A stretch of DNA of 63,832 bases from Methylobacterium tarhaniae. Lineage in GTDB: Bacteria; Pseudomonadota; Alphaproteobacteria; Rhizobiales; Beijerinckiaceae. Position numbers and translations under genes: made by a program. Shown here one piece after another: positions 55,016-63,832 of the stretch (position 1 is its first letter; every line of letters begins with the position of its first letter). The stretch lies in assembly GCF_001043955.1 (NCBI RefSeq), contig NZ_LABZ01000134.1, forward strand, positions 1 through 63,832. The letters are read 5' to 3'. The notes under the pieces are model-generated. The model was not told the DNA's origin. It was given only the letters and a program-made list of their open reading frames with translations, and did not search any database.

Positions 55016-55879
55016 ATGACCGCCCGCTTCGCCCTGGTCGACGTGTTCCACGACGGTCCGTTCACCGGCAACCCGCTCGCCGTGGTGAGCGGCGCCGACC
55101 TCGACACGGCCACGATGCAGGCGATGGCCCGCTGGTTCAACCTGTCGGAGACGGCGTTCCTGCTCCCGCCGACGCATCCGGAGGCCGATTACCGGGTGCG
55201 CATCTTCACCCTGGCGCACGAACTGCCCTTCGCCGGCCATCCGACGCTCGGGGCCTGCCACGCCTGGCTCGCGCTCGGCGGCACGCCGCGCCAGGCGGGA
55301 CGCATCGTGCAGGAATGCGGCGCCGGCCTCGTGCCGATCCGGCAGAACGGGGACCGCCTCGCCTTCGCGGCACCGCCGCTCCTGCGCGAGGGGCCGGTGG
55401 AGGAGGCGACGCTGCGCGACCTCCTGGCGGTGCTGCGGGTCGACCGCGAGAGGATCGTCGAGGCGCGCTGGGCCGATAACGGCCCCGGCTGGGTCGGGGT
55501 GATGCTGGCTTCGGCCGACGAGGTGCTGGCGGTCGAGCCGATCCGACGGCACGAGGGCCGGATCGATATCGGCCTCGTCGGGGCCCACGCCCCGGGCGGC
55601 GACGTGGCCTGGGAGATCCGCACCCTGTTCAGCGACGGCGCAGGCGCCCTCGTCGAGGATCCGGTGACCGGCAGCTTCAACGCGGCGGTCGCCGGCTGGC
55701 TGCGCGAGACCGGCCGCGCCACCGGCCCTTACGTCGCCGCGCAAGGAACACGGCTCGGCCGCCGCGGCCAGATCTTCGTCGATTACGACGGCGCCGACTG
55801 GATCGGCGGGCGCACCCTCACGGTGGCGGAGGGCACACTCCCCGTCGATCTCGCGTCACGACAGGCTCAATTCGCGTAG
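55016..55879 (+). CDS. PhzF-family isomerase/epimerase
   Basis: A 287-residue protein of the diaminopimelate-epimerase fold. The catalytic Glu is in LSETAFLLPP, RIFTLAHELPFAGHPTLG is the second hallmark, and EDPVTGSFNAAVAGWL the third. GGAGG lies 6 nt before the ATG. There is no phenazine operon, so the substrate is unknown. Its last 13 bp overlap the convergent binding-protein gene. Confidence 0.9.
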   Translation: MTARFALVDVFHDGPFTGNPLAVVSGADLDTATMQAMARWFNLSETAFLLPPTHPEADYRVRIFTLAHELPFAGHPTLGACHAWLALGGTPRQAGRIVQECGAGLVPIRQNGDRLAFAAPPLLREGPVEEATLRDLLAVLRVDRERIVEARWADNGPGWVGVMLASADEVLAVEPIRRHEGRIDIGLVGAHAPGGDVAWEIRTLFSDGAGALVEDPVTGSFNAAVAGWLRETGRATGPYVAAQGTRLGRRGQIFVDYDGADWIGGRTLTVAEGTLPVDLASRQAQFA

Positions 55880-56976
55880 GTGAAGACGCCGTCGCGCCAG
55901 ACGTAGAGCACGTAGCCGGGGGCGGTCACGTCGCCCTTCTGGTCGAAGCCCACATTGCCGAGCACCAGGTTGAAGCGCTCCGCATGCAAAGTCTCGGCGA
56001 TGGGCTTCGGGTCGGTGGACTTGGCGAAGTTGCCGGCCTCGACCAGCGCCTGGAGCGCGGCGTAGCCGTAGAGGGTGAAGCCGGCGGGGTCGATCCCGTC
56101 GGCCTGCAGCGCCTTCACGGCGGCGGCGGCCTCGGGCTTGCGGCGCAGGTCCGGGTTGAAGGTCATCAGCACGCCGTCGCTCGCCGGGCCGGCCAGCACG
56201 CCGAATTCCCGGGTGGCGATGCCGGAGGTGCCGAACCATTGCGGGCGGTAGCCGGCTTCCGCCGCCTTGCGCACCAGCTTGCCCATCTCCTGGTAGTGGC
56301 CGCCGTAATAGACCACCTCGATCCCCGCCCCCTGCAGGCGCTTGATGAGGGCCGCGTCGTCGGTCTGGCCCGGCACGATGGCGGCGAACAGGGTCTCGTT
56401 CTGACCGATCTTGTTCAGGTTGGCCTTGGTCGATTCGGCGAGGTTCCGCGACAGGGGCGTGTCGTCGTAGAGGATCGCGATCTTCTTGTCGCGAAACCGC
56501 TCGGCCAGGATCGTGGCCGAGAGCCGGCCCTGGTCGTCCTCTCGTCCCGAGACCCGGAAGATGGTCGGCAGGCCGCGATCGGTCAGGCGCGCGGCGTTGG
56601 AGGCCGGGCTGATCATCACGGCGCCGGCCGCCGCGTAGACGTCGGAGGCGGCGAGCGAGGCGCTGGAGCAGACATGGCCGATCACCAGCCGCACGCCGGC
56701 GCGCACGAAGCGCTCGGCCACCGCCATCGCCTGGCCCGGGTCGCAGGCGTCGTCCTGCACGTCGAGCACGATCGGCTCGCCGGCGATGCCCCCGCGGGCA
56801 TTGGCATCCCGGACGGCGGCCTGGACGCCCTGGAGCACCTGCTCGCCGATGCCGGCGACCGCGCCGGTGCGCGGGACCGCGACCCCGATGGTCACGTCGG
56901 CGCGGGCAGCCCCCGCCCCGTACAGCAGCGCTCCGATCGCCAGCCACAGGGCGGCGACGGCCCTGGTGCGCGTCAT
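55867..56976 (-). CDS. Orphan branched-chain-type periplasmic binding protein
   Basis: A 369-residue type I binding protein. The Sec signal ALWLAIGALLYGAGAARA is cut before DVTIGVAVPRTGAVAGIGEQ. Mid-protein segments VIGHVCSSASLAASDVYAAAG and VVYYGGHYQEMGKLV fit LivJ/AmiC-type binders. No permease or ATPase gene is adjacent, so it may serve a distant transporter or a sensor. ATG 56976 is chosen to begin the signal; the frame upstream is not protein-like. Confidence 0.88.
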   Translation of the reverse strand: MTRTRAVAALWLAIGALLYGAGAARADVTIGVAVPRTGAVAGIGEQVLQGVQAAVRDANARGGIAGEPIVLDVQDDACDPGQAMAVAERFVRAGVRLVIGHVCSSASLAASDVYAAAGAVMISPASNAARLTDRGLPTIFRVSGREDDQGRLSATILAERFRDKKIAILYDDTPLSRNLAESTKANLNKIGQNETLFAAIVPGQTDDAALIKRLQGAGIEVVYYGGHYQEMGKLVRKAAEAGYRPQWFGTSGIATREFGVLAGPASDGVLMTFNPDLRRKPEAAAAVKALQADGIDPAGFTLYGYAALQALVEAGNFAKSTDPKPIAETLHAERFNLVLGNVGFDQKGDVTAPGYVLYVWRDGVFTYAN

Positions 56977-57249
56977 CCTCGGCGCTCCCGCATGGTTCGA
57001 ACCACTCCGACCTCCGGCCTCGATCGTCCGGCCGCTTAGCACGGCCGTTGCTCCCTGTCCGTGCGGACCTGCGGGAGCGCCCGCTCTATCGGGCGCGAGC
57101 CCGCAGGGGCGCAAGGGGGCCGCGGCGCGTCAGGGTGCTGCGGCGATGATAGCACGGACGCTCCCGCTGGAACGCCCATCCGACGCCGGATATTGACGGA
57201 TTCATGACCGGCGTAGCGTCGGCGCGCGATCATTCGGAGGACGAGAGCG

Positions 57250-58218
57250 ATGAGGCAGGCCGACGCGATCCGGGTCGCGGTGCTCGACGACTACCAGGGC
57301 GTGGCCGCGGGGCTGGCCGATTGGGCCGGCCTCGGCCCGGAGATCGCGGTGGACTTCCTCCGCGAGCCCGTCCCGCGGGCAGAGGCCGCGACGCGCCTCG
57401 CGCCCTATAGCGTGCTCTGCCTGATGCGCGAGCGCATGCCCCTCGACGCGGAGCTGATCGCCGCCCTGCCCGCCCTGAAGCTCGTGGTCTTCACCGGCGG
57501 CCGCAACCCGTCCGTCGACGTCGCGGCGCTGACCGCCCGCGGCGTCACCGTCTGCAACACCCGCAACGGCGAGGGCGGCATCGCCACTGCGGAACTGACC
57601 GTCGCGCTGATGCTGGCCTGCGTCCGTCACCTGCCCCGGGAATTCGCCAACATGGCGGGCGGGCGCTGGCAGGAGAGCTTGGGCGAGGGCCTGGAGGGGC
57701 GCACCCTCGGACTCGTCGGCCTGGGACGCATCGGCGCCCGGGTGGCGGCGGTCGGCCGGGCGCTCGGCATGCGGGTGACGGCCTGGAGCCCGAACCTCAC
57801 GCCCGAGCGGGCGGAGGCCGGCGGCGCGGAACTCGTCACGCGCGACGCGCTGTTCTCGGAGAGCGACGTCGTCAGCCTGCACATGGTGCTGGCGCCCTCG
57901 ACCCGCGGCATCGTCGGGCAGGCCGAGATCGCCCGGATGCGCAAGGGCGCCATCCTGATCAACACCTCGCGCGGCCCGCTGATCGACGAGGCGGCCCTGG
58001 TGGCGGCCTTGGGCCAAGGCCGGATCCGGGCGGGGCTCGACGTGTTCGACCGCGAGCCCCTGCCCGCCGACCATCCCCTGCGCGGCCTGCCCGGCACCGT
58101 GCTGACGCCGCATCTCGGCTACGTCACGCAGAGCACGTTCCGGATGTTCTACGAGGATACCGTCGAGGCGATCGCGGCCTGGCGGACGGGCAGTCCGGTG
58201 CGGGTGGTGACGGCCTGA
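57250..58218 (+). CDS. D-2-hydroxyacid dehydrogenase family protein
   Basis: A 322-residue NAD-dependent dehydrogenase. The Rossmann loop is TLGLVGLGRIGARVAAVGRA (about residues 152-171); catalytic Arg is in INTSRGPLIDE, Glu in DVFDREPLPADHPL, and His in LTPHLGYVTQ. Resembles SerA-like or glyoxylate-reductase-like proteins, but the exact acid is not clear. CGGAGGACGAGAGCG precedes the ATG. It is divergent from the orphan binding protein by 273 bp. Confidence 0.9.
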   Translation: MRQADAIRVAVLDDYQGVAAGLADWAGLGPEIAVDFLREPVPRAEAATRLAPYSVLCLMRERMPLDAELIAALPALKLVVFTGGRNPSVDVAALTARGVTVCNTRNGEGGIATAELTVALMLACVRHLPREFANMAGGRWQESLGEGLEGRTLGLVGLGRIGARVAAVGRALGMRVTAWSPNLTPERAEAGGAELVTRDALFSESDVVSLHMVLAPSTRGIVGQAEIARMRKGAILINTSRGPLIDEAALVAALGQGRIRAGLDVFDREPLPADHPLRGLPGTVLTPHLGYVTQSTFRMFYEDTVEAIAAWRTGSPVRVVTA

Positions 58219-58251
58219 AGGAGGGGCGGGCGCCGCGGCGCCCGCCTGCCG

Positions 58252-59421
58252 TCAGCGGACGCCCGCGTAGACCGAGGCGCCGGCCGAGACCGGCGCGGTG
58301 ATGGTCGAGAACACGCCGAGCACCTTCTGGACCTCGGTGAAGGGCGCGTTCGAGACGTAGACGAGGTCGCGGTTGCGCATCCGGAACGCCTGGGAGACGA
58401 ACAGGCTGTTGGGATCGCGCATGTTGATCCGGTAGACCACCGGCACGAAGTTCGCCGAGAGCAGCGGGCTGTTAGGGCGCAGCCGGCGCACCACCGAGGA
58501 CGGCTCGAACCGGAACAGGAACACGCCGGCCGGGTCGGCCTGCAGGTCCGCCAGGCCGCGGGCCTTGGCCAGCGCCTGGGCGAGGGTGATGCCCTCGGCC
58601 GCGAACGGGATCTCGGCCTGGGCGCCGAGCGCGCCGACGGCCAGGAAGGTCTGGGGGTCGCGCACCAGGGTCAGGGTGTCACCCGGGCGCAGGAAGATGT
58701 TCTCGCGCGGGTTGGAGACGACGGCCGTGAGCGGCACCGTCGCGGTGGTGGGGCCGCGGGAGAGCCGCACGAAGGTCTCGCTCACCGGGGCGCGCACGCC
58801 GCCGGCTCCCGCCACCACGTCGAGCAGCCGGTCGCCCTTGGTGGAGAGCGGCACGCGGGCGCCCGCCGTCACCTCGCCGGTCACCGTCACGGCGGTGCTG
58901 GTCGGCTGCACCACGGTGACGATCACCTGCGGCTCGATGGCCTTGCCGGCGAGCTCCTGCTCGATCTGGGCCTGCACGTCCTGGACGCGCTTGCCCGCCA
59001 CCTGGATGCGGCCGGCATACGGCACGGTGATCGACCCGTCGCGGGTGACGACCTGCGGCGGGATGGTGGCCGATTTCGAGCCGGAGGAGAACCGGTCGAT
59101 CGACAGGGAGCCGGAGAAGAGGCCGCCGGTGCTGGCCTCGTAGATGGTCACCGCCACGGTGTCGCCGACGCCGATCACCGGCTCGACGGAGGGGCGGCGG
59201 TCGCCGAAGGAGGCGAGCAGGCTGTCGAGGGGGCGGCCGCGCAGGGCCTCGACCACGGCGGCGTCGACGTCGATGATCTCGTAGCGGGCGAGCAGGCCCT
59301 GGTCGGTCGCCACGTCGGCGCCCGACGCGACCGCGCTCGCCGTCGGGCCGGACGCGGGCAGGAAGCTGGAGCAGCCCGAGACCGCGAGCGCGGTGCATAG
59401 GGCGATCGGGAGTGCACGCAT
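58252..59421 (-). CDS. Wza-type polysaccharide export lipoprotein
   Basis: A 389-residue protein with a lipobox LAVSGC (Cys17), so it should be lipid-anchored. The Poly_export region (VIGVGDTVAVTIYEAS, GSITVPYAGRIQVAGKRVQD) is followed by SLBB-like parts (TVTGEVTAGARVPLSTKGDR). It would form an outer-membrane exit for capsule or exopolysaccharide. No other export genes are adjacent. It is divergent from the serine-hydrolase-like gene. Confidence 0.9.
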   Translation of the reverse strand: MRALPIALCTALAVSGCSSFLPASGPTASAVASGADVATDQGLLARYEIIDVDAAVVEALRGRPLDSLLASFGDRRPSVEPVIGVGDTVAVTIYEASTGGLFSGSLSIDRFSSGSKSATIPPQVVTRDGSITVPYAGRIQVAGKRVQDVQAQIEQELAGKAIEPQVIVTVVQPTSTAVTVTGEVTAGARVPLSTKGDRLLDVVAGAGGVRAPVSETFVRLSRGPTTATVPLTAVVSNPRENIFLRPGDTLTLVRDPQTFLAVGALGAQAEIPFAAEGITLAQALAKARGLADLQADPAGVFLFRFEPSSVVRRLRPNSPLLSANFVPVVYRINMRDPNSLFVSQAFRMRNRDLVYVSNAPFTEVQKVLGVFSTITAPVSAGASVYAGVR

Positions 59422-59650
59422 CAGCGAGTTTGCTCGTCCTTACCTTGAGAGTGGTCCCTAGCCTGAGTCGAGGGCCGCTGTCCGTGGCCCTCGTGTCACA
59501 GTGCCGCCGGGAGCCCTCCCCTGGCGCCGCCTTCCCCGTTAGACACAGGCCCGGGAGACCGGCGGGTGGCCTTCGTCGTGTCGTAGAAGCACGACAAGGT
59601 TTACCAAATTGCGGCGTTCGGACAGGCGTGACACGGATGACAGGGCAACG

Positions 59651-60913
59651 ATGACCACACAGATCGGCTTCACGCCGCCGGAGGCGGCGCCACAGGGCGG
59701 CGAGCCCGTGCGGCGGCGCCACGTCGTCTACCTGCCGGGCTACGACCCCGAATCGAACAAGCGCTACCGGGCGCTGTTCGCCCGGGAGTTCGCCCGCTAC
59801 GCCAAGCGCTTCGACCTCGGCTCACGGACGGTCACCCGGGCCGAGACCCGGCCCGACGGCCTGGTGCAGACCTGGACCGTCGAGGCCGGGCAGCCCGGCC
59901 TGGAGACCCGCACCACCTACGACGTGCTGCTGTGGGACGACCTCGTGCGGGCGGATTTTCGAAGGCCGCTGCTCGCCTCGATGGGGCTCCTCACCGCCGG
60001 CATCCTGCACACCTTCGCGACCGGCAAGCTGTTCCGGCTCTACGCGCTGAACTGGAAGTACGGCAACGTCATCCTCTACCCCTTCGGCATGACGGTGATC
60101 CTGGCCGCCCTGGCGGCCCTGCTCGGCACCGGTGTCGCCCACCTCATCGCCGGCTGGCTGCCGGGTCTCGCCGCCGGGGCGATCGGGGCGATCGCCGCCA
60201 TCGGCCTCGTTCTCGCCGCCATCCCGCTCCTCGACCGCATCTTTCTGCGCCAGCTCATCAACGACTGGGTGTTCAACTGGCAGCACAGCATTGGCCGGCG
60301 CCGGGATTACGAGGCCCGCCTGAGCCTGTTCGCGGACCATGTCGCAGGCGTGTGCCGGACGGGCGAGGTGGACGAGGTGCTGATCGTCGGCCATTCCTCG
60401 GGCGCGCTCACCGCCGTGGAGGTCGCCGCCCGGGTGCTGGAGCGCGGTCTGCCGGCGGGGCCGCGCCTCTCGCTCCTCACGCTCGGGTCCGGGCTGCCCC
60501 TCGTGGCGATCCATCGGCGGGCGCAGCAGACGCGGGCCGACGTGATGCGGCTCGTGGGCAGCGACCGGCTGGTCTGGGTCGATTACCAGGCGCCGCAGGA
60601 CTGGATGAACTTCCCGGGCTTCAACCCCGCCCGCGACCTCGGCCTGACGCCCGAGGGCCCGGTGCGCAACCCGCTGATCCGCTCGACGAAGTTCCGCGAG
60701 ATCATCGTCCCGGACGTGTACCGGCGGATCTCGTTCCGGCCGTTCCGGATGCACTTCCAGTTCCTGATGGCCAACGACCTGCCGGGCGAGTACGACTTCT
60801 TCGCCCTGACGCTGGGACCGCAAGCCCTGCGCGACCGGGTGATGAACCCGCGGATCGTCCCCCTGCGGCCCGAGGCCGCCCCCGAGCCGGTGCCGGTGCA
60901 CCGGGAGATCTGA
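59651..60913 (+). CDS. Membrane protein with a serine-hydrolase motif
   Basis: A 420-residue protein. RRRHVVYLPGYDPESNKRYR opens the first soluble part; two or three hydrophobic segments lie at about residues 130-205 (VILYPFGMTVILAALAALLG, then HLIAGWLPGLAAGAI). The second soluble part has a nucleophile elbow IVGHSSGALTAVEVA (Ser in GHSSG) near residue 255. This suggests an alpha/beta hydrolase split by a membrane insert. I cannot name the family. A HAD phosphatase gene follows after 26 bp. Confidence 0.75.
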   Translation: MTTQIGFTPPEAAPQGGEPVRRRHVVYLPGYDPESNKRYRALFAREFARYAKRFDLGSRTVTRAETRPDGLVQTWTVEAGQPGLETRTTYDVLLWDDLVRADFRRPLLASMGLLTAGILHTFATGKLFRLYALNWKYGNVILYPFGMTVILAALAALLGTGVAHLIAGWLPGLAAGAIGAIAAIGLVLAAIPLLDRIFLRQLINDWVFNWQHSIGRRRDYEARLSLFADHVAGVCRTGEVDEVLIVGHSSGALTAVEVAARVLERGLPAGPRLSLLTLGSGLPLVAIHRRAQQTRADVMRLVGSDRLVWVDYQAPQDWMNFPGFNPARDLGLTPEGPVRNPLIRSTKFREIIVPDVYRRISFRPFRMHFQFLMANDLPGEYDFFALTLGPQALRDRVMNPRIVPLRPEAAPEPVPVHREI

Positions 60914-60939
60914 TCCTGAGATCCGTGGAGGCCGGCCCC

Positions 60940-61752
60940 ATGCCCCTTTCCCTCGCGCCCATTTCCCTGGTGGTCACCGATGTCGACGGCACCCTCGTCA
61001 CCGGCGACAAGCGGCTGACGGCACGGGCGATCCGCGCCGTCGCCGCCCTGCAGACCCGCGGCATCGCCTTCACGGTGGCGTCGAGCCGGCCGCCGATCGG
61101 CCTGCGCCCGCTCGTCGACCCGCTCGGCCTCGCCCTGCCGATGGGCGCCTTCAACGGCTCGACGGTGGTGCGGCCCGACCTCTCCCTCGTCGACGAGACG
61201 CTGATCCCGGAAGCCGCGGCGCGAACAGCCGCCGCGCGGTTCGCCGCCGAGGGCATCGACCTCTGGGTCTTCGCGGAGGGGGCCTGGCTCGTCATCGATC
61301 CCGACGGCCCCTATACCGACCTCGAGCGCCGCACCCTCCAGGCCGGCCCCCGCGTGGTGGACGACCTCACGCCCCATCTCGCCCGCGCGGCGAAGCTCGT
61401 CGGCGTCTCCCGCGACCACGCCCACCTCGCCGCCCTCGAACCCCGTCTGGCCGCCGAGATCGGCGACGGCGCCGCGGTCCACCGCTCGCAGGCCTACTAT
61501 CTCGACGTCACCCCGCCCCATGTCGACAAGGGCCACTTCGTGGCGCGCGTCGCCGGAGAACTGGGCATCCCGCTTGGCCAAGTGGCGGTGCTGGGCGACA
61601 TGGCCAACGACACGGCGATGTTCTCTCGCGCCGGCCTGTCGATCGCGATGGGGAATGCGAGCGATGCGGTGAAGCGGGCGGCGACCCGGGTGACGGGGAC
61701 GAACGAGGCGGACGGCTTCGCGGAGGCGATCGAGCGGTACGTGCTCGGCTGA
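60940..61752 (+). CDS. HAD-IIB (Cof-type) phosphatase
   Basis: A 270-residue HAD hydrolase: motif I VVTDVDGTLVT, motif II VASSRPP, Lys in PHVDKGHFV, and motif IV LGDMANDTAMFSRAGLSIAM. The C2B cap lies between motifs II and III. Cof-type enzymes act on sugar phosphates, FMN or related small phosphates. GGAGG is 8 nt before the ATG. It is probably co-transcribed with the upstream membrane protein gene. Confidence 0.92.
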   Translation: MPLSLAPISLVVTDVDGTLVTGDKRLTARAIRAVAALQTRGIAFTVASSRPPIGLRPLVDPLGLALPMGAFNGSTVVRPDLSLVDETLIPEAAARTAAARFAAEGIDLWVFAEGAWLVIDPDGPYTDLERRTLQAGPRVVDDLTPHLARAAKLVGVSRDHAHLAALEPRLAAEIGDGAAVHRSQAYYLDVTPPHVDKGHFVARVAGELGIPLGQVAVLGDMANDTAMFSRAGLSIAMGNASDAVKRAATRVTGTNEADGFAEAIERYVLG

Positions 61753-61969
61753 GCGGATTTCGCAAGAGTGGCCGCCGGTCTTGCGACAAAGATCTGCGAC
61801 AACCAAGAACCTGCGCCGCCATAGCGTTGGCTTGCACGGTGCACGACACGGCAGGCCGTGCTGGTGCGGGAGCGACGGCTACCGCGCAACCTGCTGTGTC
61901 GTGTCCTGTTCTGGCCTGCCAACACCAGTCTGCTCAGGCGGCCATTCTGTGGCGGCGCCGCGAGAGCGG

Positions 61970-62548
61970 TCAGGCCAGCGCCGCATCCACCTCCCGCCCC
62001 CGCCCCAGGCCCCGCATCAGCTCGGCGAGGTGCGGCCGGACCCGGAGCTGCTCCGCATGCAGGCGGCGCACGGCCTCGGTGAGGCTGCCGTCATAGCCCA
62101 GGGCCTCGTCCGCGAAGGCGATCAGGCGGGCATTGGGCCAGGCCTTTTCGCGTAAGGAGTGGACCTTGGCGACGACGGCCTGCGCATCGAGATCCGGATG
62201 GGCCTGGCCGAGCAGCATCGTCATCGCGGCGGTGGAGCGGGAGATGCCGGCATGGCAGTGGATCAGGAGATGGGTCTTGCGCCGGGCGGTCTCGGCCGCC
62301 AGCTCCTCGCCGAAGCGCAGGATCGCCTCGACGTCCCGGCGCTCGGGCAGGATCTGGCCCTCGGTCGGCGCGATGATGTCGTGGAAGCGCAACGTGGTGC
62401 GGTGATGCGCGTCGTAGGTGCCGAAGGCCTCGGGCTCGGGCCAGGCCGGATCGAGGATCGACAGCACGTGGGTGACGCCCCGGGTCGAGTGGTGGCCCAG
62501 CTCCTCGAGGCCGCAGACCGTGTGCAGGGAGATCGGTTCGGGCTTCAC
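61970..62548 (-). CDS. Tyrosine/dual-specificity phosphatase-like protein
   Basis: A 192-residue protein with the cysteine-phosphatase loop HCHAGISRST (HC-x5-R) near residue 98 and a preceding Asp-containing loop (FHDIIAPTEG). Related small PTP-like proteins occur in Rhizobiales. I use the GTG at 62548 (VKPEPISLHTVCG); another GTG at 62617 would add 23 proline- and arginine-rich residues. It is convergent with the HAD gene and divergent from the TRAP binding protein. Confidence 0.85.
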   Translation of the reverse strand: MKPEPISLHTVCGLEELGHHSTRGVTHVLSILDPAWPEPEAFGTYDAHHRTTLRFHDIIAPTEGQILPERRDVEAILRFGEELAAETARRKTHLLIHCHAGISRSTAAMTMLLGQAHPDLDAQAVVAKVHSLREKAWPNARLIAFADEALGYDGSLTEAVRRLHAEQLRVRPHLAELMRGLGRGREVDAALA

Positions 62549-62752
62549 GGTCGGATCGCGCTCCGGCGAGAGGCGGGGCGCGGGGCGCCGCCGCGGGATG
62601 ACGGGAGGAATTAGCACAGGGCCCGACAGCGCACGAGGGCGTCACCCTGCGGCAGGGCGCGCGGGCCCCGGTGCGCTTTCGTGCAAAGCGCGCTAGGTCT
62701 CTCCCAAGCCGGGGCGAATCCGCCGCGTGACCAGTCCTCGGATGGGAAGAGC

Positions 62753-63832
<1,080 letters not shown>

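Noticed and set aside
61847..61860. Small hairpin CACGGC-AG-GCCGTG between the HAD and tyrosine phosphatase genes
   Set aside because: Two-base loop and short stem with no T run; common by chance at this GC content.

Overview
The window is about 63.8 kb of very GC-rich DNA (roughly 70% G+C) with dense, mostly short-gapped operons. Gene content suggests an aerobic alphaproteobacterium of the Rhizobiales, most likely Methylobacterium or a close relative: NasST nitrate control, a rhizobial-type suf operon with Irr/ICE-like boxes, malonate genes next to a TRAP transporter, a small Omp25-like porin, TopIB and several diguanylate cyclases. The genus is an inference; no rRNA gene is present. I found no tRNA, CRISPR array, insertion sequence or prophage.

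Left part (1-10,444, minus strand): a complete nitrate assimilation locus. Transcription runs nasT-nasS, then a 470-bp control region, then nrtA-nrtB-nrtD (nitrate ABC uptake), a NirB-like FAD oxidoreductase, a NirA-type siroheme nitrite reductase, an unusual Fe-S/FNR flavoprotein and the start of nasA (cut by the window edge). The control region holds a near-consensus sigma-54 promoter whose expected transcript begins a few bases before two ANTAR-type hexaloop hairpins. The second hairpin overlaps the 5' arm of an intrinsic terminator, which is the layout expected for NasT-dependent antitermination.

Middle (10.7-36.9 kb): carbohydrate genes (GH15 glucosidase, transketolase, trehalose-6-phosphatase), a PPP-family phosphatase, an FKBP isomerase, a livKHMGF amino-acid-type ABC transporter with a divergent IclR regulator, three GGDEF proteins and a LuxR regulator, TopIB, a glycosyltransferase translationally coupled to an EtfB-type methyltransferase, a porin and a DEAD-box helicase. 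Several receiver domains here lack the phosphoacceptor Asp.

Suf region (36.9-44.9 kb, minus strand): cysteine desulfurase, sufB, sufC, sufD, sufS, sufT and sufA, preceded by two tandem Irr/ICE-like boxes. A decayed Uma2-family gene lies antisense between sufT and sufA. A conserved alpha/beta hydrolase is divergent, and msrB and a BrkB-family membrane protein follow.

Malonate region (47.5-54.7 kb): a GntR/FCD regulator (MatR-like), a three-component TRAP transporter, malonyl-CoA decarboxylase and malonyl-CoA synthetase. Together these would import malonate, activate it to malonyl-CoA and decarboxylate that to acetyl-CoA. The regulator's start codon sits in a 14-bp tandem repeat that creates a chain of overlapping mini-ORFs.

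Right end (54.7-63.8 kb): PhzF isomerase, an orphan periplasmic binding protein, a hydroxyacid dehydrogenase, a Wza-type export lipoprotein, a membrane protein with a serine-hydrolase motif, a HAD phosphatase, a tyrosine phosphatase and a truncated TRAP binding protein. Intergenic gaps across the window carry at least three families of palindromic repeats, which are the main unexplained structure. I did not find a convincing new multi-gene system; the best leads are the nas leader, the shared N-terminal motif of two nas enzymes, the matR start repeat and the repeat families.
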